DNA of 64,000 nt, taken from contig JADJAS010000007.1 of the NCBI GenBank assembly GCA_016704145.1, positions 1,922,001 to 1,986,000 of the forward strand, written 5' to 3'. Every line of letters starts with the position of its first letter. Position 1 is the stretch's first letter. The notes under the pieces are model-generated. The model was not told the origin of the DNA. It saw nothing but the letters and a program-made list of their open reading frames with translations, and did not search any database. A program made the position numbers and the translations under genes. Source of the stretch: Rhodocyclaceae bacterium. GTDB taxonomy: Bacteria; Pseudomonadota; Gammaproteobacteria; Burkholderiales; Rhodocyclaceae. Positions 7,547 to 16,257 of this stretch are shown piece after piece.

Positions 7547-10135
7547 TCAGGCCTGGTTGCGCACCGCCGCCACCAGCGTGTCCGGTTCGGGCGGGCGCTT
7601 GACGACCAGCACCGCGCAGGCGAGTTCGCCGACCACGCGGTCGGTGGTCTGGCCGGCGATCTTGCGCGACAGCCCTTTGCGCTGGTCGTTGCCGATGACG
7701 ACGAGGTCGGCGCCGATGTCGCGCGCGGTCTCGATGATGGCCTCGGCCGGCGGCCGGGCGACGATGCGGGCCTCGCACTCGACGCCTTCGACGCGCAGCA
7801 GGCCGATCTTCTCCGCCACATCCTCTTCGGCTTGGAGTCGCCCGGCTTCGCTGCTCGCGGCGGCGAGCACGGTGACCGGCAGGGCGCAGGCCCGGGCGAT
7901 CGCCGCCGTCATTTCCGTGAGCGTCGTGCTGATCGGCGAACCGTCGGTGGCCATCAGGATGCGCCGCCGCAGGGGCTGGGCCTCCGCGTTGGCCACCAGG
8001 ATGTGACAAGGCACCTGGACGATGAGGCGCTGCGCGAGGTCGCCGATCAATCGCTCCTTCAGGTCCCCGCGTGGCGGCCGGCGGCCGATGATCAGGATAT
8101 TGGTGTCGTGGGCCTTGGCGGTCGCCACGATCTGCTCGACCGGGCTGGCCCCCTGGCGCAGGATCGACTCGCTATCGACGCCTTCGATCAGCGCCTTGCG
8201 TTCGGCGTGAGCCAGCCGGGCGCGACCGGTGTCGAGATCGTCGGTCGATGCGATGCTGGTCATGATGTCGAGCGTGACACCGAAGCGCCTGGCCAAGGCG
8301 ATGGCAATGTCCTCGGGGGCCTGGCAGAACTCGCTGCCGTCGGTGGCCAGCATTAGCCGCTGCCGCCGCAGGCCGTCGGGCAGTACCTTGCCATGGCATT
8401 CCTTGAAGATGCGGGTCTTGCAGGTTCGGCAGATATCCGGATCGAGCGTCCAGTACAGCGCACCGGTGACATTGGCCATCACCGGGAAGAAGGCGCCCTC
8501 GCCGATCTCGTGGTCGTAGCCGCCCTGTCGCAGGAAGGCGTGCGAGGCGTCGTTGAGTCGGTAGAAATAGAGGCCGCCGCCCAGCCGCCGCCGGCGTCGT
8601 GCCTCCTGCGCCAGCACTTCGGCGCCGGCGATGTCGATGCGCACCAGGCTGGCCGCCGCGATCAGCACCGATTTCTGCTGCGGGTTGTCCTCGTCGATCT
8701 GTTGCAGGACCGCCTGGACGTAGCTGGCGGAACCGAAATAGACCGATCCGTTGATGCGGACGATCCGCAGCTGCGGACATTCCTGGCGTCCCCTGGCGCG
8801 CACGAAGTGATAGGCGCCGGCCTCGGGCGCCGGCACCACCGGCACGATTTCCGGCTTCGAACTCTTGTAGAGGAACAGGATCAGCGAGAGGAAGACGCCG
8901 AGGAAGATGCCGGCTTCCAGATTGATCAGCGTGCCGACCAGCGTCACGGTCAGGATGGCCGTTTCCGGTTTGCTGGCGCGCCAGATGTGACGGATGTGGT
9001 GGAAGTCGATCAGGCCCCAGGCCACCAGGAACAGGATGCCGGCCATGGCGGCGTTGGGCAGGTAGGCCGCCAGCGGCGCGACGACCAGCAGGATCAGGAC
9101 GAGAAAGATCGATGCGAGGATGGAGGCGAGCGGCGTGCGGGCGCCGGCCTCGAAATTGACGCCGCTGCGGTTGAAGGAACCTGACGAGGCATAGGCGGAG
9201 AAGAACGCGCCGACGATGTTCGACAGACCCTGGCCGATGAACTCCTGGTTGCCGTCGATGCGCTGCTCGGAACGCACCGCGATGGCGCGCGAGATCGACA
9301 CCGCCTCGGTCAGCGCCAGCATGGTGATGACCAGCGCCGGGCCGACGGTGCGGCGCAACGTGTCGAGCGACAAGTCGGGCGCCGACAGTGGCGGTAGTCC
9401 CGACGGCAGCGCTCCGACGGTGAGAATGCCGGTACTGGCCTGTCCGCGCCACAGGTTCAGGGCCTCGGCGACGAGGCTGCCGACGATCATGGCCGCGATC
9501 ATGTACGGAATCTTCTTCAGGTAGCGCTTGGTCAGGATGCCGGCGGCCAGCGTCGTCAGGCTGACCGCCAGTACCCAGGGGTTGATGTCGGCGAACTGGA
9601 CGAACAGCTGATGCACGATCTCGTGAAAAGGTGTGCCGCGCGGGATGGCGATGCCGAAGAAGTTGCGCACCTGGCTGGCCGCGATGAGGATGGCGGCGCC
9701 GGCGGTGAAGCCGATCACCACGGTATGCGAGATGAAGTTCACCAATGCGCCCAGGCGAGCCAGACCGAGCACCAACTCGAAAAGGCCGACCAGGAAAGTG
9801 AGGGTGAGCACCAGTCCGATGTATTGCGCCGAGCCGGGTTCGGCCTGATGGGAAAGCGCGGCGAACACGGCGATGGAGATCGCCGTGGTCGGGCCGGAGA
9901 CGAGGTGCCAGCTCGAGCCGAACAGCGCGCCGACCACCGCCGGCATCATCGCCGCGTAGAGGCCGTATTGCGGCGGCAGGCCGGCGATGGTGGCGAAGGC
10001 GACCCCCTGCGGCAGCACGATCAGGGCGCCGGTGAATCCGGCCAGCAAGTCGTCGCGCGCAGTCTTGCGCGTGACCATGGGCCACCAGCGCAGGAAGGGC
10101 AACAGTTTGATCAGCGGGCCTGACGGGGCTTTCAT
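7547..10135 (-). CDS. SulP-type anion transporter fused to STAS and two universal stress domains
   Basis: About 862 residues from the ATG at 10135, chosen because GGAGG lies 8 bp before it; in-frame ATGs at 10186 and 10168 are weaker. Order: SulP membrane domain (about 10-410, GVAFATIAGLPPQYGLYAA, then NQEFIGQGLSNIVGAFF), STAS domain (about 440-550), a linker with Cys residues (CRTCKTRIFKEC), and two UspA domains (about 575-710 and 720-850). The second Usp domain keeps an ATP-site-like IGNDQRKGLSRKIAG stretch. SulP proteins import sulfate, bicarbonate or other anions; the substrate is not readable. SulP-Usp fusions suggest control by nucleotide or stress state. It is divergent from a second SulP gene across 337 bp. 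Confidence 0.88.
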   Translation of the reverse strand: MKAPSGPLIKLLPFLRWWPMVTRKTARDDLLAGFTGALIVLPQGVAFATIAGLPPQYGLYAAMMPAVVGALFGSSWHLVSGPTTAISIAVFAALSHQAEPGSAQYIGLVLTLTFLVGLFELVLGLARLGALVNFISHTVVIGFTAGAAILIAASQVRNFFGIAIPRGTPFHEIVHQLFVQFADINPWVLAVSLTTLAAGILTKRYLKKIPYMIAAMIVGSLVAEALNLWRGQASTGILTVGALPSGLPPLSAPDLSLDTLRRTVGPALVITMLALTEAVSISRAIAVRSEQRIDGNQEFIGQGLSNIVGAFFSAYASSGSFNRSGVNFEAGARTPLASILASIFLVLILLVVAPLAAYLPNAAMAGILFLVAWGLIDFHHIRHIWRASKPETAILTVTLVGTLINLEAGIFLGVFLSLILFLYKSSKPEIVPVVPAPEAGAYHFVRARGRQECPQLRIVRINGSVYFGSASYVQAVLQQIDEDNPQQKSVLIAAASLVRIDIAGAEVLAQEARRRRRLGGGLYFYRLNDASHAFLRQGGYDHEIGEGAFFPVMANVTGALYWTLDPDICRTCKTRIFKECHGKVLPDGLRRQRLMLATDGSEFCQAPEDIAIALARRFGVTLDIMTSIASTDDLDTGRARLAHAERKALIEGVDSESILRQGASPVEQIVATAKAHDTNILIIGRRPPRGDLKERLIGDLAQRLIVQVPCHILVANAEAQPLRRRILMATDGSPISTTLTEMTAAIARACALPVTVLAAASSEAGRLQAEEDVAEKIGLLRVEGVECEARIVARPPAEAIIETARDIGADLVVIGNDQRKGLSRKIAGQTTDRVVGELACAVLVVKRPPEPDTLVAAVRNQA

Positions 10136-10472
10136 GCGGGGCGCCTCCGACTCGGGCGGCGGTGACATTTCGGCTACGGGAAGCATGAATACTAGCAGGC
10201 GGCAATATCAAGACCGGCTGCCGAGTCTAGCGACCTCCTCGTAAAGCCAGCGTCAAGCGCCGAATTCTTGAGTGGTGCGTTCATGCGTTGATTATCGCCT
10301 ACCGACATGGTGACGGCGGCCGGCGATATGCTCGCCTGATCAGCGAATAAGAATCCTGTGCAGCGCCTCGACAGGCAGGTTGCTAATATCCGGGCCACCG
10401 TCAAGAAAACGTCATGGCATCGTCAAGAATTCGTATAGCCACCGGTCCTTCGGCCGGCCGGTGCATTGGAAG
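10136..10472. promoter_or_regulatory. divergent intergenic region between two SulP genes
   Basis: 337 bp without a convincing gene, presumably holding both SulP promoters. CGTCAAGAA occurs at 10399-10407 and 10421-10429, exactly 22 bp apart (two helical turns). A third CGTCAAG lies at 10251. The spaced repeat next to the rightward gene is a candidate operator for an unknown regulator. Confidence 0.4.
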
Positions 10473-12599
10473 ATGACTTTCCCGTCCGCGATCAGGAAGT
10501 TCCTGCCGTTCCTCCGCTGGTGGCCGCTCGATGGCGCGACGATCAAGGCCGACGCGGTCGCCGGCGTGACGGTCGCCCTCGTGCTGGTGCCGCAGTCGAT
10601 GGCCTATGCCCAGCTGGCCGGCATGCCGGCTTACTATGGTCTTTACGCCGCCTTCCTGCCAGTGATGATCGCCGCCCTGTGGGGGTCGTCGAATCAACTG
10701 GGCACCGGACCGGTGGCGGTGGTGTCGCTGCTGACGGCGTCGAGCCTGTCGCCGCTGGCGGCGCCGGCATCCGATCACTTCGTGGTGTTGGCCGTCATGC
10801 TGGCGTTGCTGGTCGGCGTGTTCCAGTTGGCGCTGGGTCTCTTCAAGCTCGGCGTGGTGGTCAACTTCCTCTCCCACCCGGTGATCGTCGGTTTCACCAA
10901 CGCCGCCGCCATGATCATCGCCCTCTCGCAGGTGAACAAGCTGATCGGCGTGCCGATGGGTCGCTCCGAGCACTTCATTCAGGACATTGCCGGCGTCGCC
11001 CGGCAGGTCGGCGACACCCACTGGCCGACCCTGGCGATGGGCAGCGTCGCCATCGCCATCATCTGGCTGGCGCGCCGGTACCGGCCGAAATGGCCGGGCG
11101 TGCTGATCGCGGTGGCGATCACCACCACCGCCTCCTGGCTGATCGGCTTCGAGCGCAACGACGCGGCGAGCGTGGCGCAGATCATGGAGCCGGAGGCCAA
11201 GGCGCTGCTGGCCGACCACGCCCGCACCGAGGCGCGCATCGTCGAGATCGGCAGGGAGATTTCGGCCAAGTCAGCCGACCTGAAGCGTCGGCATGCCGAG
11301 CAGGGCGAACTGTCGCACGACGCCATCACGCTCAACTACGAGATCGAGCTGCTGCGCTTGCAGCTCAAGGACCGCGAGGATGAAAATCGCCGGCGCAATC
11401 GCGCCCTGCGCAGCATGGTGTTCGAGAAAGTCAGTGGCGGCGACGCGCCGCCGCGCTACTTCGCCGCCGGCAAGGTGCCGACTGGCGAGGTGGGCGAAGG
11501 CCACCGCTGGCGCATTGCCAAGGCGGCTGGCGACACGCTGAAGCTGGTCGGCGGTGGCGAGGTGGTGGGACGGATTCCCGAGGGCCTGCCGAGCATCGGC
11601 CTGCCGACCATTTCCTGGGAACTGCTGGGCAGCCTGCTTTCCGCCGCCATCGTGATCTCGCTGGTCGGTTTCATGGAGGCGATCTCGATCGCCAAGGCCA
11701 TCGCCGCTAAGACCAAGCAGAAGATCGACCCCAACCAGGAACTGATCGGCCAGGGCCTCGCCAACATCGTCGGCAGTTTCACGCAGGCCTTCCCGGTGTC
11801 GGGCTCCTTCTCGCGCTCGGCGGTCAATATCAACGCCGGCGCCGTCACCGGCATGTCGTCGGTATTCACCGGCCTGCTGGTGCTGCTGACGCTGCTGTTC
11901 CTGACGCCGCTGCTCTATCACCTGCCGCAGGCGGTGCTGGCGGCGGTGATCATCATGGCGGTGATCGGTCTCATCAACTTCGGTGCGGTCAAGCATGCCT
12001 GGCAGGCCAACCGCCACGACGGCATCGCCGCCGTCGTCACGTTCGTCGCCACGCTCGCCTTCGCGCCGCACCTTGACAACGGCATCCTGGTCGGCGCCGG
12101 CCTGGCCATCGGCCTTTACCTGTATCGCACCATGTCGCCGCGCGTCGCCATCCTCGGCCGCCACCCCGACGGTACGCTGCGCGACGCCGCCGTGCACAAC
12201 CTGCCGGCTTCGGACCTGGTGACGGCGGTGCGCTTCGACGGGCGCCTGTACTTCGCCAACGTGTCCTTCTTCTAGGACGCCATCCTCGACGCGGTGGCGG
12301 CGAATCCGAAGGCCTCCTACCTGCTGGTGGTGGGCAACGGCATCAACGAACTGGATGCCTCCGGCGAGGAGGTGGTGCGCCACGTCGTCGATCGCCTGCG
12401 CGGCAACGGCGTCACCGTGGTCTTCTCGGGGCTGAAAAAGCAGGTGATCGACGTCATGCGCGCCACCGGGCTGTTCGATGTCGTCACCCAGGCCAACATT
12501 TTTGCCACCGCCGACCAGGCGCTGGCGGCGATTTACGCGCGGGCCGGCCACGCCGAAGCCGATGCCCTGCGGCCGGACAACCTGCCAGCGGCCGGCTGA
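10473..12599 (+). pseudogene. SulP anion transporter with in-frame amber stop in its STAS domain
   Basis: The frame from ATG 10473 runs 600 codons to TAG (12273-12275). It continues in the same frame without another stop to 12599, and the continuation (residues 602-708) completes a normal STAS domain (SYLLVVGNGINELDASGEEVV). Homologues have an acidic residue where TAG stands (NVSFF-x-D-x-IL), so a single GAG to TAG change explains it. The SulP core is intact (VPQSMAYAQLAGMPAYYGLYA; later NQELIGQGLANIVGSF). Residues about 240-316 are an inserted charged coiled coil followed by a small beta-rich stretch, absent from typical SulP. Either the protein lacks STAS, the amber is read through, or the base is an assembly error. 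Confidence 0.8.
11426..11449 (-). repeat. dispersed 24-bp element, copy 6 (intragenic)
   Basis: Inside the second SulP gene, antisense, encoding EKVSGGDAP just after the inserted coiled coil. GGCG-CGT-CGCC can form a short stem and the CTGACTTTC end is exact. Confidence 0.75.
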
Positions 12600-12630
12600 T
12601 ACAATGACGGCCTGATATCACGCCGCCGTC

Positions 12631-14640
12631 ATGTCCAGCCTGCTCGCCATCGACTTCCTGCTGATCGCCGCCTGCCTCTGGCTGGCGGTCGGGTTGTGGG
12701 GGCTGGCGGCGCCACGCAACACGCGCTTCATCGCCAAGGGCCTGTTCCCGCTGGGCGCTCTGATCGGCCTGGGGGTCGGTGTCACCGCGCTCGATTTTCT
12801 CGGGCAGTCCGCCGAAACCGCCATCCTCGTCATCGGCCTGCCGACGTTGCCGTTCCATCTGCGGCTCGACAACCTCACCGCCGTGTTCGCGCTGCTGCTG
12901 GGCTTTGCCTCGGTCGGCATTTCCATTTACGCCGCCGGTTATTTCAGGAAAGGCGAGGGCGCCGCGCCAGGCCTGATGTGCCTCCAGTACCACGCCTTCC
13001 TGACCAGCATGCTCATGGTGCTGCTGGCCGACGACGCCTATGCCTTCATGGTGGCCTGGGAGGTCATGGCATTGTCATCGTTTTTCCTGGTCACCACCGA
13101 CCACCGCCACGAAGCCATTCGCAGCGCCGGCTATCTCTATCTGCTGATCGCCCACGTCGGCGCCATCGCCATCCTGCTCGCCTTCGGCGTCATGACCTCG
13201 GGCAGCGGCGATTACACCTTCGCCGGCATGCGCGCGCAGGAACTGCCGCCCTTCTGGGCCTCGGCCGCTTTCCTGCTGGCGCTGGTCGGCTTCGGCGCCA
13301 AGGCCGGCCTGGTGCCTGTGCACGTCTGGCTGCCGGAAGCCCACCCGGCGGCGCCTTCGCCAGTATCGGCCATGATGTCCGGCGTCATGCTCAAGACCGC
13401 CATCTACGGCCTGCTGCGTGTCAGTTTCGACCTGGTCGGCACACCGCTCTGGTGGTGGGGCGTGGTGGCCATGGCCGTCGGCCTGGTCACCGCCCTGTTC
13501 GGCGTGCTCTATGCCACCGTGCAGTCGGACATGAAGCGGCTGCTGGCCTATTCCTCGATCGAGAACATCGGCCTGCTGGCGGTCGGCATCGGCCTGGCGC
13601 TGATCTTTCATTCGTTTGGCATGGAGACGCTGGCCGCGCTGGCGATGACGGCGGTGCTCTACCACTGCCTGGCCCACGCCGGTTTCAAGAGCCTGCTGTT
13701 TCTGTGCACCGGCTCGGTGCTGCACGCCACCCGCGAGCGCAGCCTGGGCAAACTCGGTGGCCTGATCCATCGCATGCCCTGGGTGGCCTGGCTGGCGCTG
13801 GTCGGCATCATCGCCGGGGCCGGCCTGCCGCCGCTGTCCGGCTTCGTTTCCGAATGGCTGCTGCTGCAGGCCTTCCTGTTTTCGCCGGGGCTGCCGCATT
13901 CCTGGCTGAACATGGTGGTGCCGGTGGCGGCCGCCGTGATCGCGCTGGTGGCGGCGCTGGCCGGTTTCGCCATGGTCAAGTTCTACGGCATCATCTTCCT
14001 CGGCCAGATGCGCGAGCCCGCCCTCAAGGACGCCCATGACGCCGGCCCCTGGGAACGCGGCGGTCTGTCATGGCTGACTTTGCTGACGCTGCTGCTCGGC
14101 GTGATGCCGTCGACGGTGATCGGCCTGCTCGATGCCGCCACCCGCCAGTTGCTCGGTACCGGGCTGGCCGCACGGGTGCGCGAGTCGGGCTGGTGGATGT
14201 TGGCGCCGATCTCCGAGGACCGTGCCAGCTACCAGCCGCTGATTTTCCTGGTCACCATCGTTGCCTCGGTGCTGCTTGGCCGCTGGCTGGTGCGCCGTCT
14301 CTACCACGGTCGCATCCGGCGGTCGCGGGCCTGGGATTGCGGCTTCTTCTTCGAGGGGCCGCGCGCGCAGGATACCGCCGAGGGCTTCTCGCAGCCGATC
14401 CGGCGCATCTTCGAGCCGGTGTTCCGCATGGCGCGGCACTTCCCGACCGCCCGCGACGACCAGCCCTATTACTCGGTCAAGGTCGAGGACCATTTCTGGC
14501 ACTGGCTTTACCTGCCCGTGGCGCGGCTGGCCGAGCGCATTTCCGGGCTCATCGTGCGCGTGCAGGGCGGCCGCATCGCGGTGTATCTGATGTACAGCTT
14601 CCTGACGCTGATCGTGCTGCTGCTGGTGGCCCGGCCATGA
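12631..14640 (+). CDS. hyfB: Ehr complex membrane subunit, HyfB/NuoL-like
   Basis: 669-residue polytopic protein of the antiporter-like NuoL/M/N-HyfB family with about 16 membrane helices. The conserved glutamate of TM5 is in FMVAWEVMALSSFFLV, and the lysine/histidine pattern VPVHVWLPEAHPAAPSPVSAMMSG near residue 228 marks the proton-channel core. The C-terminal soluble tail (CGFFFEGPRAQDT...) matches HyfB proteins. It is the first gene of a six-gene operon with 4-bp ATGA overlaps or 2-bp gaps throughout. Expected role: ion pumping coupled to the peripheral electron-transfer module. It starts 31 bp after the SulP STAS remnant. Confidence 0.9.
   Translation: MSSLLAIDFLLIAACLWLAVGLWGLAAPRNTRFIAKGLFPLGALIGLGVGVTALDFLGQSAETAILVIGLPTLPFHLRLDNLTAVFALLLGFASVGISIYAAGYFRKGEGAAPGLMCLQYHAFLTSMLMVLLADDAYAFMVAWEVMALSSFFLVTTDHRHEAIRSAGYLYLLIAHVGAIAILLAFGVMTSGSGDYTFAGMRAQELPPFWASAAFLLALVGFGAKAGLVPVHVWLPEAHPAAPSPVSAMMSGVMLKTAIYGLLRVSFDLVGTPLWWWGVVAMAVGLVTALFGVLYATVQSDMKRLLAYSSIENIGLLAVGIGLALIFHSFGMETLAALAMTAVLYHCLAHAGFKSLLFLCTGSVLHATRERSLGKLGGLIHRMPWVAWLALVGIIAGAGLPPLSGFVSEWLLLQAFLFSPGLPHSWLNMVVPVAAAVIALVAALAGFAMVKFYGIIFLGQMREPALKDAHDAGPWERGGLSWLTLLTLLLGVMPSTVIGLLDAATRQLLGTGLAARVRESGWWMLAPISEDRASYQPLIFLVTIVASVLLGRWLVRRLYHGRIRRSRAWDCGFFFEGPRAQDTAEGFSQPIRRIFEPVFRMARHFPTARDDQPYYSVKVEDHFWHWLYLPVARLAERISGLIVRVQGGRIAVYLMYSFLTLIVLLLVARP
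14059..14082 (+). repeat. dispersed 24-bp element, copy 7 (intragenic)
   Basis: Inside the HyfB-like gene, sense strand, encoding GGLSWLTL at a membrane helix start. CTGACTTT is exact; the first half is degenerate. Confidence 0.5.
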
Positions 14641-15590
14641 GTGTCGGCGGCTTTCTCGGCCAGCTGTTCGCCATCGCGCTGGCGCTGGTGCTGGCACCGC
14701 TGCTGACCGGCTGGGTGAATCAGTGTCGCGCCTGGCTGCAAAACCGTTCGGCGCCGCCGCTGCTGCAACCCTACTACATGCTGCACAAGCTGTTCCGCAA
14801 GGACGTGGTGCTGGCGCGCAACGCTTCCCCGCTGTTCCGCTTCGCACCCTTCGCGGTGTTCGGCTGCATGCTGCTGGCCTGCGCCATCATCCCCAGCCTG
14901 TCCACCGACCTGCCGCTGGCGCCGGCCGCCGACACGCTGGCGTTGGTCGGCGTGTTCGGCCTGGCGCGCATCTTCATTTCGCTGGCCGCCATGGATGTCG
15001 GCACCGCGTTCGGCAGCCTCGGCGGCCGGCGCGAGATGCTGGTCGGCTTCCTTGCCGAACCGGCGCTGCTGATGGTGATTTTCACCTTGGCGCTGATCTC
15101 GCAGTCGACCTCGGTGGCGACCATCGTCGAGACGCTGGCGCACCGCGAGATCGTCATCTATCCCAGCCTCGCTTTCGCTGGCATCGCCTTCACCTTCGTC
15201 TCGCTGGCCGAGAACGCCCGCGTGCCGGTGGACAATCCCGCCACCCACCTCGAACTGACCATGATCCACGAGGCCATGATTCTCGAGTACTCCGGTCGGC
15301 ATCTGGCGCTGATCGAGTGGGCGGCCAGTCTCAAGCTCTACGCCTATTCCTGCCTCGGCCTCGCCCTGTTCTTTCCCTGGGGCATCGCCGAGCGCGACAA
15401 CTTCCTGGCCATGATCGCCGCCGCGCCGCTGCTGCTGATCAAGCTGGGCATCGGCGGCTGCCTGCTGGCGGCCATCGAGACCGTCAACGCCAAGATGCGC
15501 ATTTTCCGCGCGCCGGAATTTCTCGGCACCGCCTTCCTGCTGGCGGTGCTCGGCCTGCTGGTGCGGCTGCTGCTTGAGGTGCGCGCATGA
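14637..15590 (+). CDS. hyfC: Ehr complex membrane subunit, HyfC/NuoH-like
   Basis: 317 residues, eight membrane helices, NuoH/HycD/HyfC family. Typical features: the quinone-site-like loop AENARVPVDNPATHLELTMIHEAMILEYSG near residue 190, which anchors the soluble module to the membrane arm. The ATG at 14637 overlaps the hyfB stop by 4 bp, and the gene overlaps hyfE by 4 bp. In group 4 hydrogenases and complex I this subunit connects the electron-transfer module to the ion-pumping antiporter-like subunits. Confidence 0.92.
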   Translation: MSVGGFLGQLFAIALALVLAPLLTGWVNQCRAWLQNRSAPPLLQPYYMLHKLFRKDVVLARNASPLFRFAPFAVFGCMLLACAIIPSLSTDLPLAPAADTLALVGVFGLARIFISLAAMDVGTAFGSLGGRREMLVGFLAEPALLMVIFTLALISQSTSVATIVETLAHREIVIYPSLAFAGIAFTFVSLAENARVPVDNPATHLELTMIHEAMILEYSGRHLALIEWAASLKLYAYSCLGLALFFPWGIAERDNFLAMIAAAPLLLIKLGIGGCLLAAIETVNAKMRIFRAPEFLGTAFLLAVLGLLVRLLLEVRA

Positions 15591-16255
15591 ACGCCGGCGT
15601 CCCGCTTTCGGCGCAACTGATCAACCTGTTCGCGGCGGTGATCCTGCTGCTGGCCTTCGCCATGCTGGCGCAGCGCCGCGTCATGCCGCTGATCAACCTG
15701 TTCGGCCTGCAGGGCCTGGTGCTGGCCGGCTCGACGCTGGTGGTGGCGGTGACCACGCACCAGGCGCACCTTTACTGGTCGGCCGGCCTGACCCTGCTGC
15801 TCAAGGCCATGCTGCTGCCCTGGATCCTGCACCGGCTGGTGCGCAAGCTGTACGTCAAGTGGGATGTCGAATCGCTGGTCAACGTGCCGGCCACCATGCT
15901 GATCGGCATCGTGCTGGTCATCGTCGCCTTTAACGTCGCCCAGCCGATCTCGCTGCTCTCGCACACCATCAGCCGCGGCACGCTGGGCATCGCGCTGGCC
16001 ACCGTCATGCTCGCCTTCCTGATGATGATTACGCGCACCAAGGCCATCCCACAGGTGGTCGGCTTCCTGGCCATGGAAAACGGCCTGTTCCTCGCCGCCA
16101 CCAGCGCCACCTACGGCATGCCGATGGTGGTTGAGCTGGGTATCGCGCTCGACGTGCTGGTCGGCGTCATCATCCTCGGCGTGTTCTTCTTCCAGATCCG
16201 CGACCAGTTCGACAGTCTGGACATCAGCCACATGGAACATCTGAAGGACGGCTGA
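15587..16255 (+). CDS. hyfE: Ehr complex membrane subunit, HyfE/NuoK-like
   Basis: 222 residues, six or seven membrane helices, with the HyfE pattern of an N-terminal extra pair of helices before a NuoK-like core (FLAMENGLFLAATSATYGMPMVVELGIALDVLVGVI). The two acidic residues in helices (ENG, ELGIALD) match the proton-channel glutamates of NuoK. The start overlaps hyfC by 4 bp; the next gene begins 2 bp after its stop. It is likely translated as part of one polycistronic message. Confidence 0.9.
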   Translation: MNAGVPLSAQLINLFAAVILLLAFAMLAQRRVMPLINLFGLQGLVLAGSTLVVAVTTHQAHLYWSAGLTLLLKAMLLPWILHRLVRKLYVKWDVESLVNVPATMLIGIVLVIVAFNVAQPISLLSHTISRGTLGIALATVMLAFLMMITRTKAIPQVVGFLAMENGLFLAATSATYGMPMVVELGIALDVLVGVIILGVFFFQIRDQFDSLDISHMEHLKDG

Positions 16256-16257
16256 AC

